From Hydrogenophaga sp. (GTDB lineage: Bacteria; Pseudomonadota; Gammaproteobacteria; Burkholderiales; Burkholderiaceae_C), in NCBI GenBank assembly GCA_030684755.1, contig JAUXXN010000016.1, positions 1 through 24,307 of the forward strand: a stretch of DNA of 24,307 nt, written 5' to 3'. The first letter of the stretch is position 1. Each line of letters opens with the position of its first letter. The notes under the pieces were generated by a model, which had not been told where the DNA came from, did not search any database, and saw only the letters and a list, made by a program, of their open reading frames with translations. Position numbers and translations under genes: made by a program. Below are positions 14,293 to 22,207 of this stretch, in pieces.

Positions 14293-15321
14293 TTACTTCG
14301 GTGCGGACTTGCCGTCGTAGCGGCGCGTCCACTCGGCCAGAATGCGGGCGCGGTCGGCACCCATCTTGCCCAGGTCGATCTTCACCATGGCGCTGTCGGC
14401 GCTCGGTGGGTAGTTCGGTGGGCTGGGGTTCATGCCGGGGTAACCCACGATGGCGTAGAACTTGCCGTACATCTCATAGGCGGGCTTGCTCACCGCAAAG
14501 TCGGCCAGTTTTTGGGCAGCGGCCAGGTTCTTGGTGCCTTTGACGATGGCGGTGGCTTCCATGTCCCACGGTGCGCCTTTTTTGGCCAAGATGATGTCGA
14601 TGGGTGCGCCAGCGGTCTTTTCGCGTGCGCCGCGCATGTCAAAGCCAATGCCCACCACGCGCTCGCCCTTGGCGGCCTGCACGCAAGGTGCCGAACCCGA
14701 GTGGGTGTACACCGCCACGTTGTTGTGCAGCTTGTCCATAAATTCCCAGCCGCCCTTCTCGCCCATGATCTGCAGCCAGGCGTACACCGCTTGGTAGCCG
14801 GTGCCCGACGAAGCTGGGTTCGGCATGACGATGGCGTCCTTGTAGACCGGGTTGGTCAGGTCGGCCCACGAGGTGGGCTTGGGCATGTTCTTTTTGCCAC
14901 CTTCCACCGTGTTGAAGCACATCACAGCCAGCCAGGCGTCCATGCCGGTCCAGGTGGTGGGGTTTTTGTCGCTGCGGAAAGTGGGTTTGATCTGGTCCAC
15001 GCCTTTGGGGCTGTAGGGGTGCAGCAAACCCATGGTGTCGAACAAAGCCACGCTTGAAGCGCCCAGGCCCCAGATCACGTCGGCACGTGGGTTGTCCTTT
15101 TCGGCCAGCACGCGGGCGGTGATGATGCCGGTGGAGTCGCGTACCCAGGCAATTTCCACATCGGGGTGGGCCGCTTCAAAGGCTTGTTTGTACGGGCCGA
15201 GCTGGTCGTTTTCCAGTGCGGTGTAGACCGACAAGCGGGTTTTTTGGGCCATGGCGGGCATGGTCAGCAAGGCGGCCATCGCGCCAACCAGCGCGGTTTT
15301 CAACAGGGTTTTCAGCTTCAT
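14293..15321 (-). CDS. 2-AEP ABC transporter substrate-binding protein (PhnS2-like)
   Basis: 342 residues. An Sec signal peptide (MKLKTLLKTALVGAMAALLT, cleavage likely after AMA at about 25) targets it to the periplasm. The mature part (TRLSVYTALENDQLGPYKQA, VIWGLGASS, GSGTGYQAV-like segment SSGTGYQ, and GVGFDMRGAREK-like IGFDMRGAREK) is a type 2 periplasmic-binding fold close to the Fe3+/AEP (AfuA/PhnS2) family. The ATG at 15319-15321 has a GGAG site six bases upstream; a Met seven codons earlier lacks one. First gene of the leftward phn operon, divergent from the GntR regulator gene with a 174-base intergenic region carrying the operator array. AEP as ligand is inferred from the operon. Confidence 0.93.
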   Translation of the reverse strand: MKLKTLLKTALVGAMAALLTMPAMAQKTRLSVYTALENDQLGPYKQAFEAAHPDVEIAWVRDSTGIITARVLAEKDNPRADVIWGLGASSVALFDTMGLLHPYSPKGVDQIKPTFRSDKNPTTWTGMDAWLAVMCFNTVEGGKKNMPKPTSWADLTNPVYKDAIVMPNPASSGTGYQAVYAWLQIMGEKGGWEFMDKLHNNVAVYTHSGSAPCVQAAKGERVVGIGFDMRGAREKTAGAPIDIILAKKGAPWDMEATAIVKGTKNLAAAQKLADFAVSKPAYEMYGKFYAIVGYPGMNPSPPNYPPSADSAMVKIDLGKMGADRARILAEWTRRYDGKSAPK

Positions 15322-15428
15322 GGGGGCTCCGTGGAAGAACAATCAAACAAACCGGACGTTGCGGGCCGCCACACAAAACAGGTTCACAGCCAGCACAACA
15401 ACTTGAAGCTTAGGCGCGGTATGTGTCA

Positions 15429-15457
15429 GATTGTTGACAATCGACAATCGACAATCT
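15429..15457. promoter_or_regulatory. Operator-like array in the phn divergent promoter region
   Basis: A dyad GATTGT-TG-ACAATC (15429-15442) overlaps three head-to-tail copies of GACAATC (15436-15456); the outer copies also form AGATTGT...ACAATCT. The ATTGT-N2-ACAAT form fits operators of GntR/FCD regulators. A perfect TTGACA (15434-15439, plus strand) lies inside, though no good -10 is spaced from it. The location between phnS and the regulator gene suggests control of both. Confidence 0.65.
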
Positions 15458-15495
15458 GGAAAACGCCACTAAAATCCACGCGATTCGAGACGCAT

Positions 15496-16200
15496 ATGAA
15501 CAGCACCTACCCATCCGAACCCGAAAATGCCCTGGCGCTGATGCAAAGCACCTCCCTCACCCGCTTGGTGGCCGAATCCATGGAGGACTTGATTTTGAGC
15601 GGCCAACTGGCGCCCGGCAGCAAGCTCAACGAGACCGCGCTGGCCCAGCGCTTTGGCATTTCACGTGGGCCGCTGCGCGAGGCACTGCGCATGCTGGAAG
15701 AGTCGGGTCTGATCCAACAAGAAAAAAACCGAGGCGCCCAGGTGCGCAAAATTGCGCTGTCTGAAGCGGCCGATATTTACGACGTGCGCGCCGGGCTGGA
15801 CGCTGCCGCTGGCCGCTTGCTGGCCGAGCGCATCACGCCCGCACAGCTCAAAACCCTGCGCGACATGACCGCCGCCATGCGCGAGGTGCAAAGCAGTGAC
15901 GTGGACCGGTTTCACGAACTGAACCTGGGTTTTCACGACTGCATTGTGGGCATGACAGGCAACGCCGTGCTGAGCGACCAGTACCGCCGCCTCACCAAGC
16001 TGCTGGCGCTGTTTCGCCGCCGCAACCTGCTGGCGCCCATGGCCATTCCGCATTTCGCCGAAGAACACAGCGCCATCGTGGACCTGCTGGAAGCACGCGA
16101 CGCCGCAGGCGCCGCCGAAGCCTTGTTTGCCCACGCCCGGGGCGGGCGCCAGCGCATGCTGCAGGGCGGCGAACTGGCAGGGGCGCCGCATGAGCGCTGA
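15496..16200 (+). CDS. phnR: GntR-family (FCD) regulator of the phosphonate locus
   Basis: 234 residues. An N-terminal winged HTH (about 20-88) shows the GntR pattern: LILSGQLAPGSKLNETALAQ, then FGISRGPLREALRMLEESGL. The C-terminal FCD all-helical ligand domain (about 92-220) has candidate metal ligands H147 (GFHDCI), H191 (EEHSAI) and H213 (AHARG). This is the type of regulator linked to AEP genes in Burkholderiales; ligand and sign of control are unknown. The ATG at 15496 was chosen because the open frame upstream runs through the divergent promoter region and operator. No strong ribosome site is visible. The end overlaps the start of the ammonia-lyase gene by 11 bases, so regulator and enzyme are co-transcribed away from the transport operon. 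Confidence 0.88.
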   Translation: MNSTYPSEPENALALMQSTSLTRLVAESMEDLILSGQLAPGSKLNETALAQRFGISRGPLREALRMLEESGLIQQEKNRGAQVRKIALSEAADIYDVRAGLDAAAGRLLAERITPAQLKTLRDMTAAMREVQSSDVDRFHELNLGFHDCIVGMTGNAVLSDQYRRLTKLLALFRRRNLLAPMAIPHFAEEHSAIVDLLEARDAAGAAEALFAHARGGRQRMLQGGELAGAPHER

Positions 16201-17557
16201 CCAACACAACCCCAGCAACAGCAACGGTGCAGACAGCATCGACCGCAGCGAAGGCGATGTGAACCTGGGCGACCGCCGCACCGCTTGGCAAGCGCATCAC
16301 ATCGACCCCGCCACACGCGCCCTGCTGGACGAAGACGCACGCTGGTTTTTGCACCAGTCCATGTCCACACCCTGCCTGAACGCGCTGCAAGGTGCGCAAG
16401 GCGCTTGGCTGACCGACACCGCTGGGCGTCGCATTCTGGACTTCCACGGCAACAGCCTGCACCAAATTGGCTACGGCCACCCGGCGGTGCTGGCCGCCAT
16501 GCGCGCCACGCTGGACACACTGCCCTTCAGCCCGCGCCGCTACACCAACCGCACGGCGGTGGACCTGGCGCGCCGCCTGTGCCAAGCCGCGCCCATGCCG
16601 GGTGCGCGCCTGCTGTTTGCGCCTGGCGGCACAGCGGCCATGGGCATGGCGCTCAAGCTGGCGCGGCTGGCCACGGGCCGGTTCAAAACCGTGTCGATGT
16701 GGGACGCGTTTCACGGTGCTTCGCTGGACGCCATTTCGGTCGGTGGCGAAGCGGTGTTTCGCCGAGGCATGGGGCCGCTGCTGCCCGGCAGTGAACACGT
16801 GCCGCCTTGCGACCCCGGCGCCTGCGTGTTCGGCTGCGCGGGGCGTTGCGCATTGCGCTGCGTGGACTACATCGACTACGTGCTGCGCAAAGAAGGCGAC
16901 GTGGCTGCCGTGATTGTGGAAACCGTGCGCTGCACCGATGTGCAGGTGCCGCCGCTGGACTATTACCGCCGCCTGCGCCAGATGTGCGACCGCCACGGTG
17001 CGCTGCTGATCTTGGACGAAATCCCGATTGCTCTGGGCCGCACCGGCCACTTGTTTGCCATCGAGCGCTACGGTATTGAGCCCGACATGATCGTGATTGG
17101 CAAAGGCCTGGGCGGGGGCAGCATGCCGCTGGCCGCACTCATCGCACGCGAGGGCCTGAACCTGGGCCAACACATCTCGTTGGGCCACTACACCCACGAA
17201 AAAAACCCACTGGCCTGCGCCGCCGGGCTGGCTGTGCTGGACGTGATCGAGCAAGAAGACCTGTTGGCGCGCAGCCGCCGCCTAGGCCAAGAAGCACTGG
17301 ACCGTTTGCGCCGCCTCACCGCCGACCTGCCCGCCGTCAAAGAGGTTCGCGGTGCGGGTTTGCTGATCGGCATCGAACTGCACGACGCCGACCTGGCCGA
17401 GGCGGTGCTGTACCGCTGCCTGAGCGCCGGGCTGTCGTTCAAGGTGGGCCAAGGCAAGGTGCTGGTGCTTGCCCCGCCGCTGAACGTGGAAGAAGCCGAT
17501 TTGTGGTGGGCGCTCGAATGCATCGCCCAAGCCCTGCAACAGGGCCCGGGTGCTTGA
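16190..17557 (+). CDS. pbfA: PLP enzyme, probable (R)-1-hydroxy-2-aminoethylphosphonate ammonia-lyase (PbfA-like)
   Basis: 455 residues with the class III aminotransferase fold: GNSLHQIGYGHP (88-99), RRYTN (116-120), FAPGGTAAMGMALKLAR (143-159), MWDAFHGASLDAISVGGE (170-187), LDEI with D276, and the PLP lysine K305 in VIGKGLGGG. The FHGASLDAISVGGE and GPLLPGSEHVPP stretches recall PbfA enzymes, which look like transaminases but eliminate ammonia from hydroxy-AEP to give phosphonoacetaldehyde. A Cys-rich insert (CDPGACVFGCAGRCALRC, 207-224) is notable and could bind a metal. The ATG at 16190 overlaps the regulator gene by 11 bases. The product feeds PhnX. The assignment rests on motifs and context; an ordinary omega-transaminase is the alternative. 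Confidence 0.82.
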   Translation: MSADQHNPSNSNGADSIDRSEGDVNLGDRRTAWQAHHIDPATRALLDEDARWFLHQSMSTPCLNALQGAQGAWLTDTAGRRILDFHGNSLHQIGYGHPAVLAAMRATLDTLPFSPRRYTNRTAVDLARRLCQAAPMPGARLLFAPGGTAAMGMALKLARLATGRFKTVSMWDAFHGASLDAISVGGEAVFRRGMGPLLPGSEHVPPCDPGACVFGCAGRCALRCVDYIDYVLRKEGDVAAVIVETVRCTDVQVPPLDYYRRLRQMCDRHGALLILDEIPIALGRTGHLFAIERYGIEPDMIVIGKGLGGGSMPLAALIAREGLNLGQHISLGHYTHEKNPLACAAGLAVLDVIEQEDLLARSRRLGQEALDRLRRLTADLPAVKEVRGAGLLIGIELHDADLAEAVLYRCLSAGLSFKVGQGKVLVLAPPLNVEEADLWWALECIAQALQQGPGA

Positions 17558-17582
17558 GCCCGGCAGCAACCCAGGCACGGCC

Positions 17583-18428
17583 ATGAGCAGCGGCGTGGTG
17601 CTGGCCGTGCTGGCCGCTGCGCTGATGCACGCCAGTTGGAACGCGTTGATTCGCGGCGCGCCCGACAAGCGGCAATACACCATCTTGATGCACACCTGCG
17701 CCGCTTTGCTGGCCGCCGTGGGCCTGTGTTTCACCGGTTGGCCCAGCTGGGACAGTGCGCCTTTTATTGCGGCATCGGCCCTGTTGCACTGGGTCTACAT
17801 TGCGCTGCTGATGCGCATTTACGACGGCGGACAGCTTGCCGTGGGCTATGTGGCCATGCGCGGTTTGGCGCCGTTGTTGGTGGCTTTGGTGTCGGTGTTG
17901 GTGCTGAACGAGTCGCTGTCTGCTTGGGGCTGGCTGGGCGTGGCCGCTATTTTGGTGGGCGTGCTCACCATCGCCGTGTCCAGCGGCCAGCCGCTGGCGC
18001 TGCTGGTGCGCCACCGCGCGGGCCGGGCCGCTTTGCTCAATGCGGGGCTGATTGCGGCCTACACCTTGTTGGACGGGCAGGGCGTTCGCCTATCGGGCAA
18101 CCCCATGGCGTATGTGTTCACCCTGGTGCTGCTGGACCCGCTGGTGGTGCTGACCCTGCAACTGCGGCGCAACCCAGCCGCCCTGCTGGCTTACGCCCGC
18201 CAGCACTGGGCCTTGGGGTTTCTGGGCGCCAGCATCTCCACCAGTGCTTACGGCATCGTGCTCTGGGCCATGACGCAAGCGCCCATTGCCGTGGTGGCCG
18301 CACTGCGCGAAAGCTCGGTGGTGTTTGCCGTGCTCATTGGCAGCCTGTGGTTCAAAGAAGGGCGCTTGAAGCCAGGTTTGCTGGCCGCGCTCAGCGTGCT
18401 GGTGGGGGTGCTGTTGATCAAGGGCTGA
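17583..18428 (+). CDS. EamA/DMT-family transporter
   Basis: 281 residues with about ten hydrophobic segments arranged as two EamA repeats (1-135 and 145-281). Seen: MHASWNALIRGAPDK after the first helix, YVAMRGLAPLLVALVSVLVL in repeat one, and ALRESSVVFAVLIGSLWFKEG in repeat two, both typical of the drug/metabolite transporter family. The ATG at 17583 is 25 bases past the pbfA stop; a GTG at 17550 overlaps that stop and is a possible alternative. It is third in the regulator-pbfA-transporter operon. The job could be export of an amine or aldehyde by-product or uptake of an amino compound; the sequence does not decide. No clear terminator is seen in the 41 bases before the convergent PAP2 gene. 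Confidence 0.85.
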   Translation: MSSGVVLAVLAAALMHASWNALIRGAPDKRQYTILMHTCAALLAAVGLCFTGWPSWDSAPFIAASALLHWVYIALLMRIYDGGQLAVGYVAMRGLAPLLVALVSVLVLNESLSAWGWLGVAAILVGVLTIAVSSGQPLALLVRHRAGRAALLNAGLIAAYTLLDGQGVRLSGNPMAYVFTLVLLDPLVVLTLQLRRNPAALLAYARQHWALGFLGASISTSAYGIVLWAMTQAPIAVVAALRESSVVFAVLIGSLWFKEGRLKPGLLAALSVLVGVLLIKG

Positions 18429-18469
18429 TCAAAAGCTGAGCCAGTCCATCCTTGCGCAAGTCCTGGATG

Positions 18470-19027
18470 TCATTCCAAAAGGACCGCTGCAAAAATGGCC
18501 CCGCAAAAGCTTCCTAGCGCCATACCCGCCAGCACGTCTAGCGGAAAATGTGCGCCCGCATACACGCGTGCCCAGCCGGTGGCCAACATGGTGGCGGCCA
18601 TCCCAGCCAACACGGGGCTTAAAGGCAATTGCAGCAGCATGAAGCCGAAGATGGTTCCCATCACGGTGGCGTGGGTGCTGGGAAAACCCGACCGTGGGCT
18701 GTGTTGCAAGTAGTTTGGGCTAAGGCCTGCTGTGAAGGGCCGCCCGAACCCGATGCGCCGTGAAAGGCGCTTGCTGGCAAGCTGCACCAAGCCTGCCGCC
18801 AGCAGGCATTGCGCCACTACCCACAGCCCAGCGCCTTGGCCGTACCCCACGATCAGCATCAGGCCTACCAGCGGTATCCAGCTCCAGCGGGCCACGGCTT
18901 TGGCCACAGCCAGTGCGATGGGCTGGGCGCAGTGCCCAGCACCCAGCCACGAGAACAGCCGCCGGTCCAGCCGTTGCCAACGCACCAGCGGCTGGTCATT
19001 CGGGGTGTTTGGTGACAGGGTTTGCAT
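18470..19027 (-). CDS. PAP2-family membrane phosphatase
   Basis: 185 residues from the ATG at 19025-19027; a TTG three codons upstream is possible. Four to five membrane helices surround the three-part acid phosphatase motif: KRLSRRIGFGRP (KX6RP type), PSTHATVMG (PSGH type with Thr for Gly) and RVYAGAHFPLDVLAG (RX5HX3D, nucleophile His). Such proteins hydrolyse lipid phosphates, for example undecaprenyl pyrophosphate or phosphatidic acid, at the outer face of the inner membrane. It converges with the EamA gene and is transcribed away from the atzF operon. Its link to the phosphonate genes is probably only positional. Confidence 0.88.
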   Translation of the reverse strand: MQTLSPNTPNDQPLVRWQRLDRRLFSWLGAGHCAQPIALAVAKAVARWSWIPLVGLMLIVGYGQGAGLWVVAQCLLAAGLVQLASKRLSRRIGFGRPFTAGLSPNYLQHSPRSGFPSTHATVMGTIFGFMLLQLPLSPVLAGMAATMLATGWARVYAGAHFPLDVLAGMALGSFCGAIFAAVLLE

Positions 19028-19365
19028 GCGTTTCAAGAGAAAAAATACCCTTGGCTGTGGCTTTGCGTGCTTCCCGAAACTGCCAGAACAAGCCGGACGG
19101 GTGGCTTTTGAGCTGCAGCGCCGTTGCGCAAGGGATTTGTTAACAAGACCGCCATGCTGAAGCCCATTTGTGTCGGGCTATTGACTGATTGGTGAAGGAA
19201 TAGCGTCAGGGAAAGCTGGGCTTGACAACCCCAGTCCATCGCAATCCCAGGGTTCAGGTAGGTTCAGTTGCGCTTCATTTGGGGGTCCTGCTGACCTGGA
19301 AACGCACGCACGTGTTCGCTGTGCGACACCCGGGTTCGACGGGCTTCACCTTGGATGGTGTGGGT
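19028..19365. other. Intergenic region between PAP2 and atzF
   Basis: No coding sequence with family features is seen on either strand in this stretch of about 340 bases. It should hold the PAP2 promoter (read leftwards) and enhancer sites for the sigma-54 promoter at 19366. A direct repeat GGTTCAG occurs at 19251-19257 and 19261-19267, ten bases apart (one helical turn). An imperfect CGCAC...GTGCG dyad lies near 19308-19326, but its spacing does not fit an NtrC site. Confidence 0.5.
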
Positions 19366-19381
19366 TGGCATTGAAGTTGCA
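19366..19381 (+). promoter_or_regulatory. Sigma-54 (RpoN) promoter of the atzF operon
   Basis: TGGCATTGAAGTTGCA matches the -24/-12 consensus TGGCAC-N5-TTGCW in spacing and at all key positions: GG at 19367-19368 and GC at 19379-19380, 12 bases apart. Transcription would start about 19392, 20-25 bases before the ATG at 19415. It also excludes the open frame upstream of 19366 from the protein. Sigma-54 control fits nitrogen scavenging genes. Confidence 0.78.
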
Positions 19382-19414
19382 TGTCATCTTGTATCCAAGA
19401 AAGAATGCCTTCTG

Positions 19415-21127
19415 ATGGTGCATCAACCTACACTTATGTTCCAGAACGCCCACACCCACACCGCTTGGCTGCACCAGCCCGAGCAGCCGCTTTCCAGCGC
19501 CAGCACAGGTTCTTTGGTTGGTTTGTCGTTTGCTGTGAAGGACAACATCGATGTTGAAGGCTGGCCCACCACGGCGGCTTGCCCCGACTTTGCCTACACC
19601 GCACAACAACATGCCAGCGTGGTGCAGCGACTGCTCAATGCCGGTGCATCGTTGCACGGCAAAACCAACCTGGATCAGTTCGCGTGTGGTTTGAACGGCA
19701 CCCGTTCGCCGTACGGGGCGGTGCCCAACGCATTCGATCCGACCTTGGTGTCGGGCGGTTCCAGCTCGGGTTCGGCTTACGTGGTGGCTACCGGTCAAGT
19801 GGACTTTGCGCTGGGCACAGACACCGCGGGTTCGGGCCGTGTGCCTGCGGGGTTGAACAACATCGTGGGTCTGAAGCCATCGCGCGGCTTGATCAGCGCG
19901 TACGGTGTGGTGCCTGCCGCTCAGGCGGTGGACTGTGTGTCTATCTTTGCGCGCACGGTGGGCTGTGCCGCGCGGGTGCTGGCGACGGCCATGGGCCTCG
20001 ACCCTGAAGACCCCTATTCGCGTTGGCTGCCCATGGCCAGCACGCCATGGGGGGCGCGGTTTCGTTTTGGCGTTCCCGCCGATCCGGTCTTTTGGGGTGA
20101 CGAGATGGCGCAGCAGGCTTTTGCCGAGGCCGTGGTGCGGCTGCAGGCCATGGGCGGTGAGGCGGTGCCGGTTGATTTTGGCGTTTTCAATGCCTGCGCC
20201 GACATGCTGTACGGCAGCGCTCTGGTCGCGCAGCGTTACGCCGCCATTCAAACTTTTTTCGACGCCCACGAGCAGGGGGTCATGGAGCCGGTGCGCAGCA
20301 TCATTGCCGCAGGCCGGGGCTACAGCGCCGCTGACTTGGTGACGGCTCAAACCCGCTTGGCCGCTTTGGCGCAGCAAGCCGCACCGTTGTGGACAGACCT
20401 GGACTTGCTGGTGGTGCCCACGGCACCCACGCACTACAGCATTGAACACATGCGCGCCGACCCGGTGAACTTGAACCGAAACCTGGGTGCTTACACCAAC
20501 TTTGTCAACCTGCTCGACTATGCAGCGTTGTCGGTCCCCAGCAGCCTGCGGCCCGACGGACTTCCGTTTGGTGTGACGCTGATTGGCCTCAGTGGCAGCG
20601 ACTGGCAACTGGCCGAATTGGGGCAACGCTTCCACCATGCCAGCGGCTTGCCGCAAGGCGCCACCGGCGAGCCCTTGCCCGAGCCGCAAGCTATTGCGGG
20701 CTTGGTTGCTGAGCCCAGTATCCGCGTGGCGGTGGTGGGTGCGCACCTCACGGGCATGCCGCTGAACAGCCAGCTCACCGAACGCGGCGCCAAGCTGGTG
20801 GCGCGTACCCATACCGCACCTTGCTACCGCCTGTACGCGCTGCCCAACACCACGCCACCCAAGCCCGGACTGCTGCGGGTGGCTTCAGGAGAGGGCGCAA
20901 GCATTGAACTGGAGGTCTGGAGCATGCCGTTGGCCCAGTACGGCAGTTTTGTGGCCTTGGTGCCGCAACCCCTGTCGATTGGCACGCTGGCATTGGACGA
21001 CGGCAGCACCGTGCAAGGTTTCCTGTGCGAGCCGTTGGCCCTGCAAGGTGCCGACGACATCACCGCGCTGGGCGGTTGGCGCGCCTTTATTGCAAAGCGT
21101 TCAGGCACCAGCGTGGCCAGTGCCTGA
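19415..21127 (+). CDS. atzF: Allophanate hydrolase (AtzF type)
   Basis: 570 residues from the ATG at 19415 (a second ATG at 19436 is possible); both lie just after the sigma-54 promoter. It hydrolyses allophanate to ammonia and CO2, the last step of urea-carboxylase and cyanuric acid/biuret pathways. Amidase-signature triad: K42 in AVKDNID, cis-Ser in GGSSSGS (114-120), nucleophile S140 in DTAGSGRVPAG. The middle part (ACADMLYGSALVAQRYAAIQ, TNFVNLLDYAALSVP) and the C-terminal domain (VAVVGAHLTGMPLNSQLTER, then YRLYALPNTTPPKPGLLRV, EVWSMPLAQYGSFV) match AtzF over its full length. The N-terminus before the Lys is about 45 residues shorter than in the Pseudomonas enzyme as I recall it. The gene leads an operon with a transporter and atzG/atzE. 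Confidence 0.92.
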   Translation: MVHQPTLMFQNAHTHTAWLHQPEQPLSSASTGSLVGLSFAVKDNIDVEGWPTTAACPDFAYTAQQHASVVQRLLNAGASLHGKTNLDQFACGLNGTRSPYGAVPNAFDPTLVSGGSSSGSAYVVATGQVDFALGTDTAGSGRVPAGLNNIVGLKPSRGLISAYGVVPAAQAVDCVSIFARTVGCAARVLATAMGLDPEDPYSRWLPMASTPWGARFRFGVPADPVFWGDEMAQQAFAEAVVRLQAMGGEAVPVDFGVFNACADMLYGSALVAQRYAAIQTFFDAHEQGVMEPVRSIIAAGRGYSAADLVTAQTRLAALAQQAAPLWTDLDLLVVPTAPTHYSIEHMRADPVNLNRNLGAYTNFVNLLDYAALSVPSSLRPDGLPFGVTLIGLSGSDWQLAELGQRFHHASGLPQGATGEPLPEPQAIAGLVAEPSIRVAVVGAHLTGMPLNSQLTERGAKLVARTHTAPCYRLYALPNTTPPKPGLLRVASGEGASIELEVWSMPLAQYGSFVALVPQPLSIGTLALDDGSTVQGFLCEPLALQGADDITALGGWRAFIAKRSGTSVASA

Positions 21128-21185
21128 TGCAAACCCAGTCTCTGACCCACCCACATTCCATGGCAATCATCAAGAAAGGCGTTCT

Positions 21186-22202
21186 ATGAAGCAACTATCC
21201 ACCTCCACCAACATGGCGTTCAACCAGCGTCGCCGGGTTCTTCAACTGGGCGCTGCAGGCGCTGCGCTGGGCGTTCTGGGTGCGCCAGCCGTGTTGCGTG
21301 CGCAAACCGGTCCGAAGATCCGCATTGGCTACTGGCCCATTGCCGCTGGGCTGCCGTTTTACTCGGCCATTGAGCTGGGCTATTTCAAAGAAGTTGGCCT
21401 GGATGTGGAGCCGCTCAAATTTGCTGGCGCTCAGCAGGTGATGGAGGCCGTGCTCTCAGGCCGTGCCGACGGCACCGCCAACGGCACTGGCTCGGCCAAC
21501 ATCGCCATTGGTGAAATTGCCCAGCCGGGTACTTTCAAAATTTTCTGCTCCAACCCAAGCAACGCCAAAAATGTGTTGGACCAGGTCATTGTGCCGGTGG
21601 CGAGTCCGGCCAAGGTGATGGCCGACCTGAAAGGCAAGCGCATCGCCTCGGGTCCCGGTATTCAAAACGTGACCCTGGCCAAAACCGTGCTGGAGCGCGG
21701 TGGCGCGACCGGCGCCACGGTGGTGGAGCTGCCGATTGGACAGCATGTGGCGGCGTTGGCTGCGGGTCAGATCGACGGTGCCTACACGCTCGAACCCACC
21801 GGCACCATTGGCCGCATGAATGGCACCACACGCGTGCTGGAGGCCGGCGTGATTGCGCGCTATGTGTTGGGCGACCCGATGGCGCCTTGGTTTGGTGGCT
21901 CGGCTTCCCTGTCGTCCGAATTCATCAGCAAGCACCCCGACGCTGCCAAAAAATTCATCACTGCCTATGGCAAAGGTGTGAATTTCGTGCGCACCAAGTC
22001 CACCGAAGCGCGCCAATACCTCAAGGGTTACACCGCCATTGAAGGCGCCCTGACCAGCGAGGTGCCTCTGGCCGCTTACACCATGTACAACGAGTTCACA
22101 CCGGCCGATGTGGCGCATTTCCAGAAGTTTTTCGACTTGTTTGTCGAAAAAGGCATTTTCAGCACCCGGCTGCAAGTCAGCAGCATGCTCTACAAGGGCT
22201 GA
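21186..22202 (+). CDS. NitT/TauT-type ABC transporter substrate-binding protein
   Basis: 338 residues. The N-terminus has a twin-arginine-like signal (NQRRRVLQLGAAGAALGVLG, Arg at 15-17) with cleavage probable near LRAQ (about 38-40). The mature part follows the SsuA/TauA/NMT1 fold: IRIGYWPIAAGLPFYSAIEL, GYFKEVGLDVEPLKF, and a switch region TLEPTGTIGRM. An AAAGG site lies about eight bases before the ATG at 21186, 58 bases past the atzF stop. The ligand is not known; the operon's hydrolases suggest a small urea-like or amide nitrogen compound. The family also includes nitrate, taurine, sulfonate and thiamine-precursor binders. Confidence 0.9.
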   Translation: MKQLSTSTNMAFNQRRRVLQLGAAGAALGVLGAPAVLRAQTGPKIRIGYWPIAAGLPFYSAIELGYFKEVGLDVEPLKFAGAQQVMEAVLSGRADGTANGTGSANIAIGEIAQPGTFKIFCSNPSNAKNVLDQVIVPVASPAKVMADLKGKRIASGPGIQNVTLAKTVLERGGATGATVVELPIGQHVAALAAGQIDGAYTLEPTGTIGRMNGTTRVLEAGVIARYVLGDPMAPWFGGSASLSSEFISKHPDAAKKFITAYGKGVNFVRTKSTEARQYLKGYTAIEGALTSEVPLAAYTMYNEFTPADVAHFQKFFDLFVEKGIFSTRLQVSSMLYKG

Positions 22203-22207
22203 GCGCC

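Noticed and set aside
14199..14360. N-terminal extension of the AEP ATPase to 14360
   Set aside because: The extension overlaps the end of the binding-protein gene and the intergenic hairpin, lacks family similarity, and the ATPase domain begins right after the GTG at 14198.
15436..15456. CRISPR-like tandem repeat
   Set aside because: Three contiguous 7-bp units with no spacers and no cas genes; a regulatory array is a better reading.
15421..15460. Pho box upstream of phnS
   Set aside because: The repeats are 7 bp in period with GACAATC, whereas Pho boxes are CTGTCAT-type repeats with 11-bp period. No second match was seen.
15166..15495. N-terminal extension of the GntR regulator
   Set aside because: It would run through the start of phnS, the divergent promoters and the operator array; the GntR domain starts shortly after the ATG at 15496.
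18429..18469. Bidirectional terminator between the EamA and PAP2 genes
   Set aside because: Only a short CTTGCGCAAG palindrome is present, without a T-run on either strand.
19308..19326. NtrC binding site upstream of the sigma-54 promoter
   Set aside because: The CGCAC/GTGCG dyad has a spacer about two bases longer than the NtrC consensus, so it is not called; the activator site remains unidentified.
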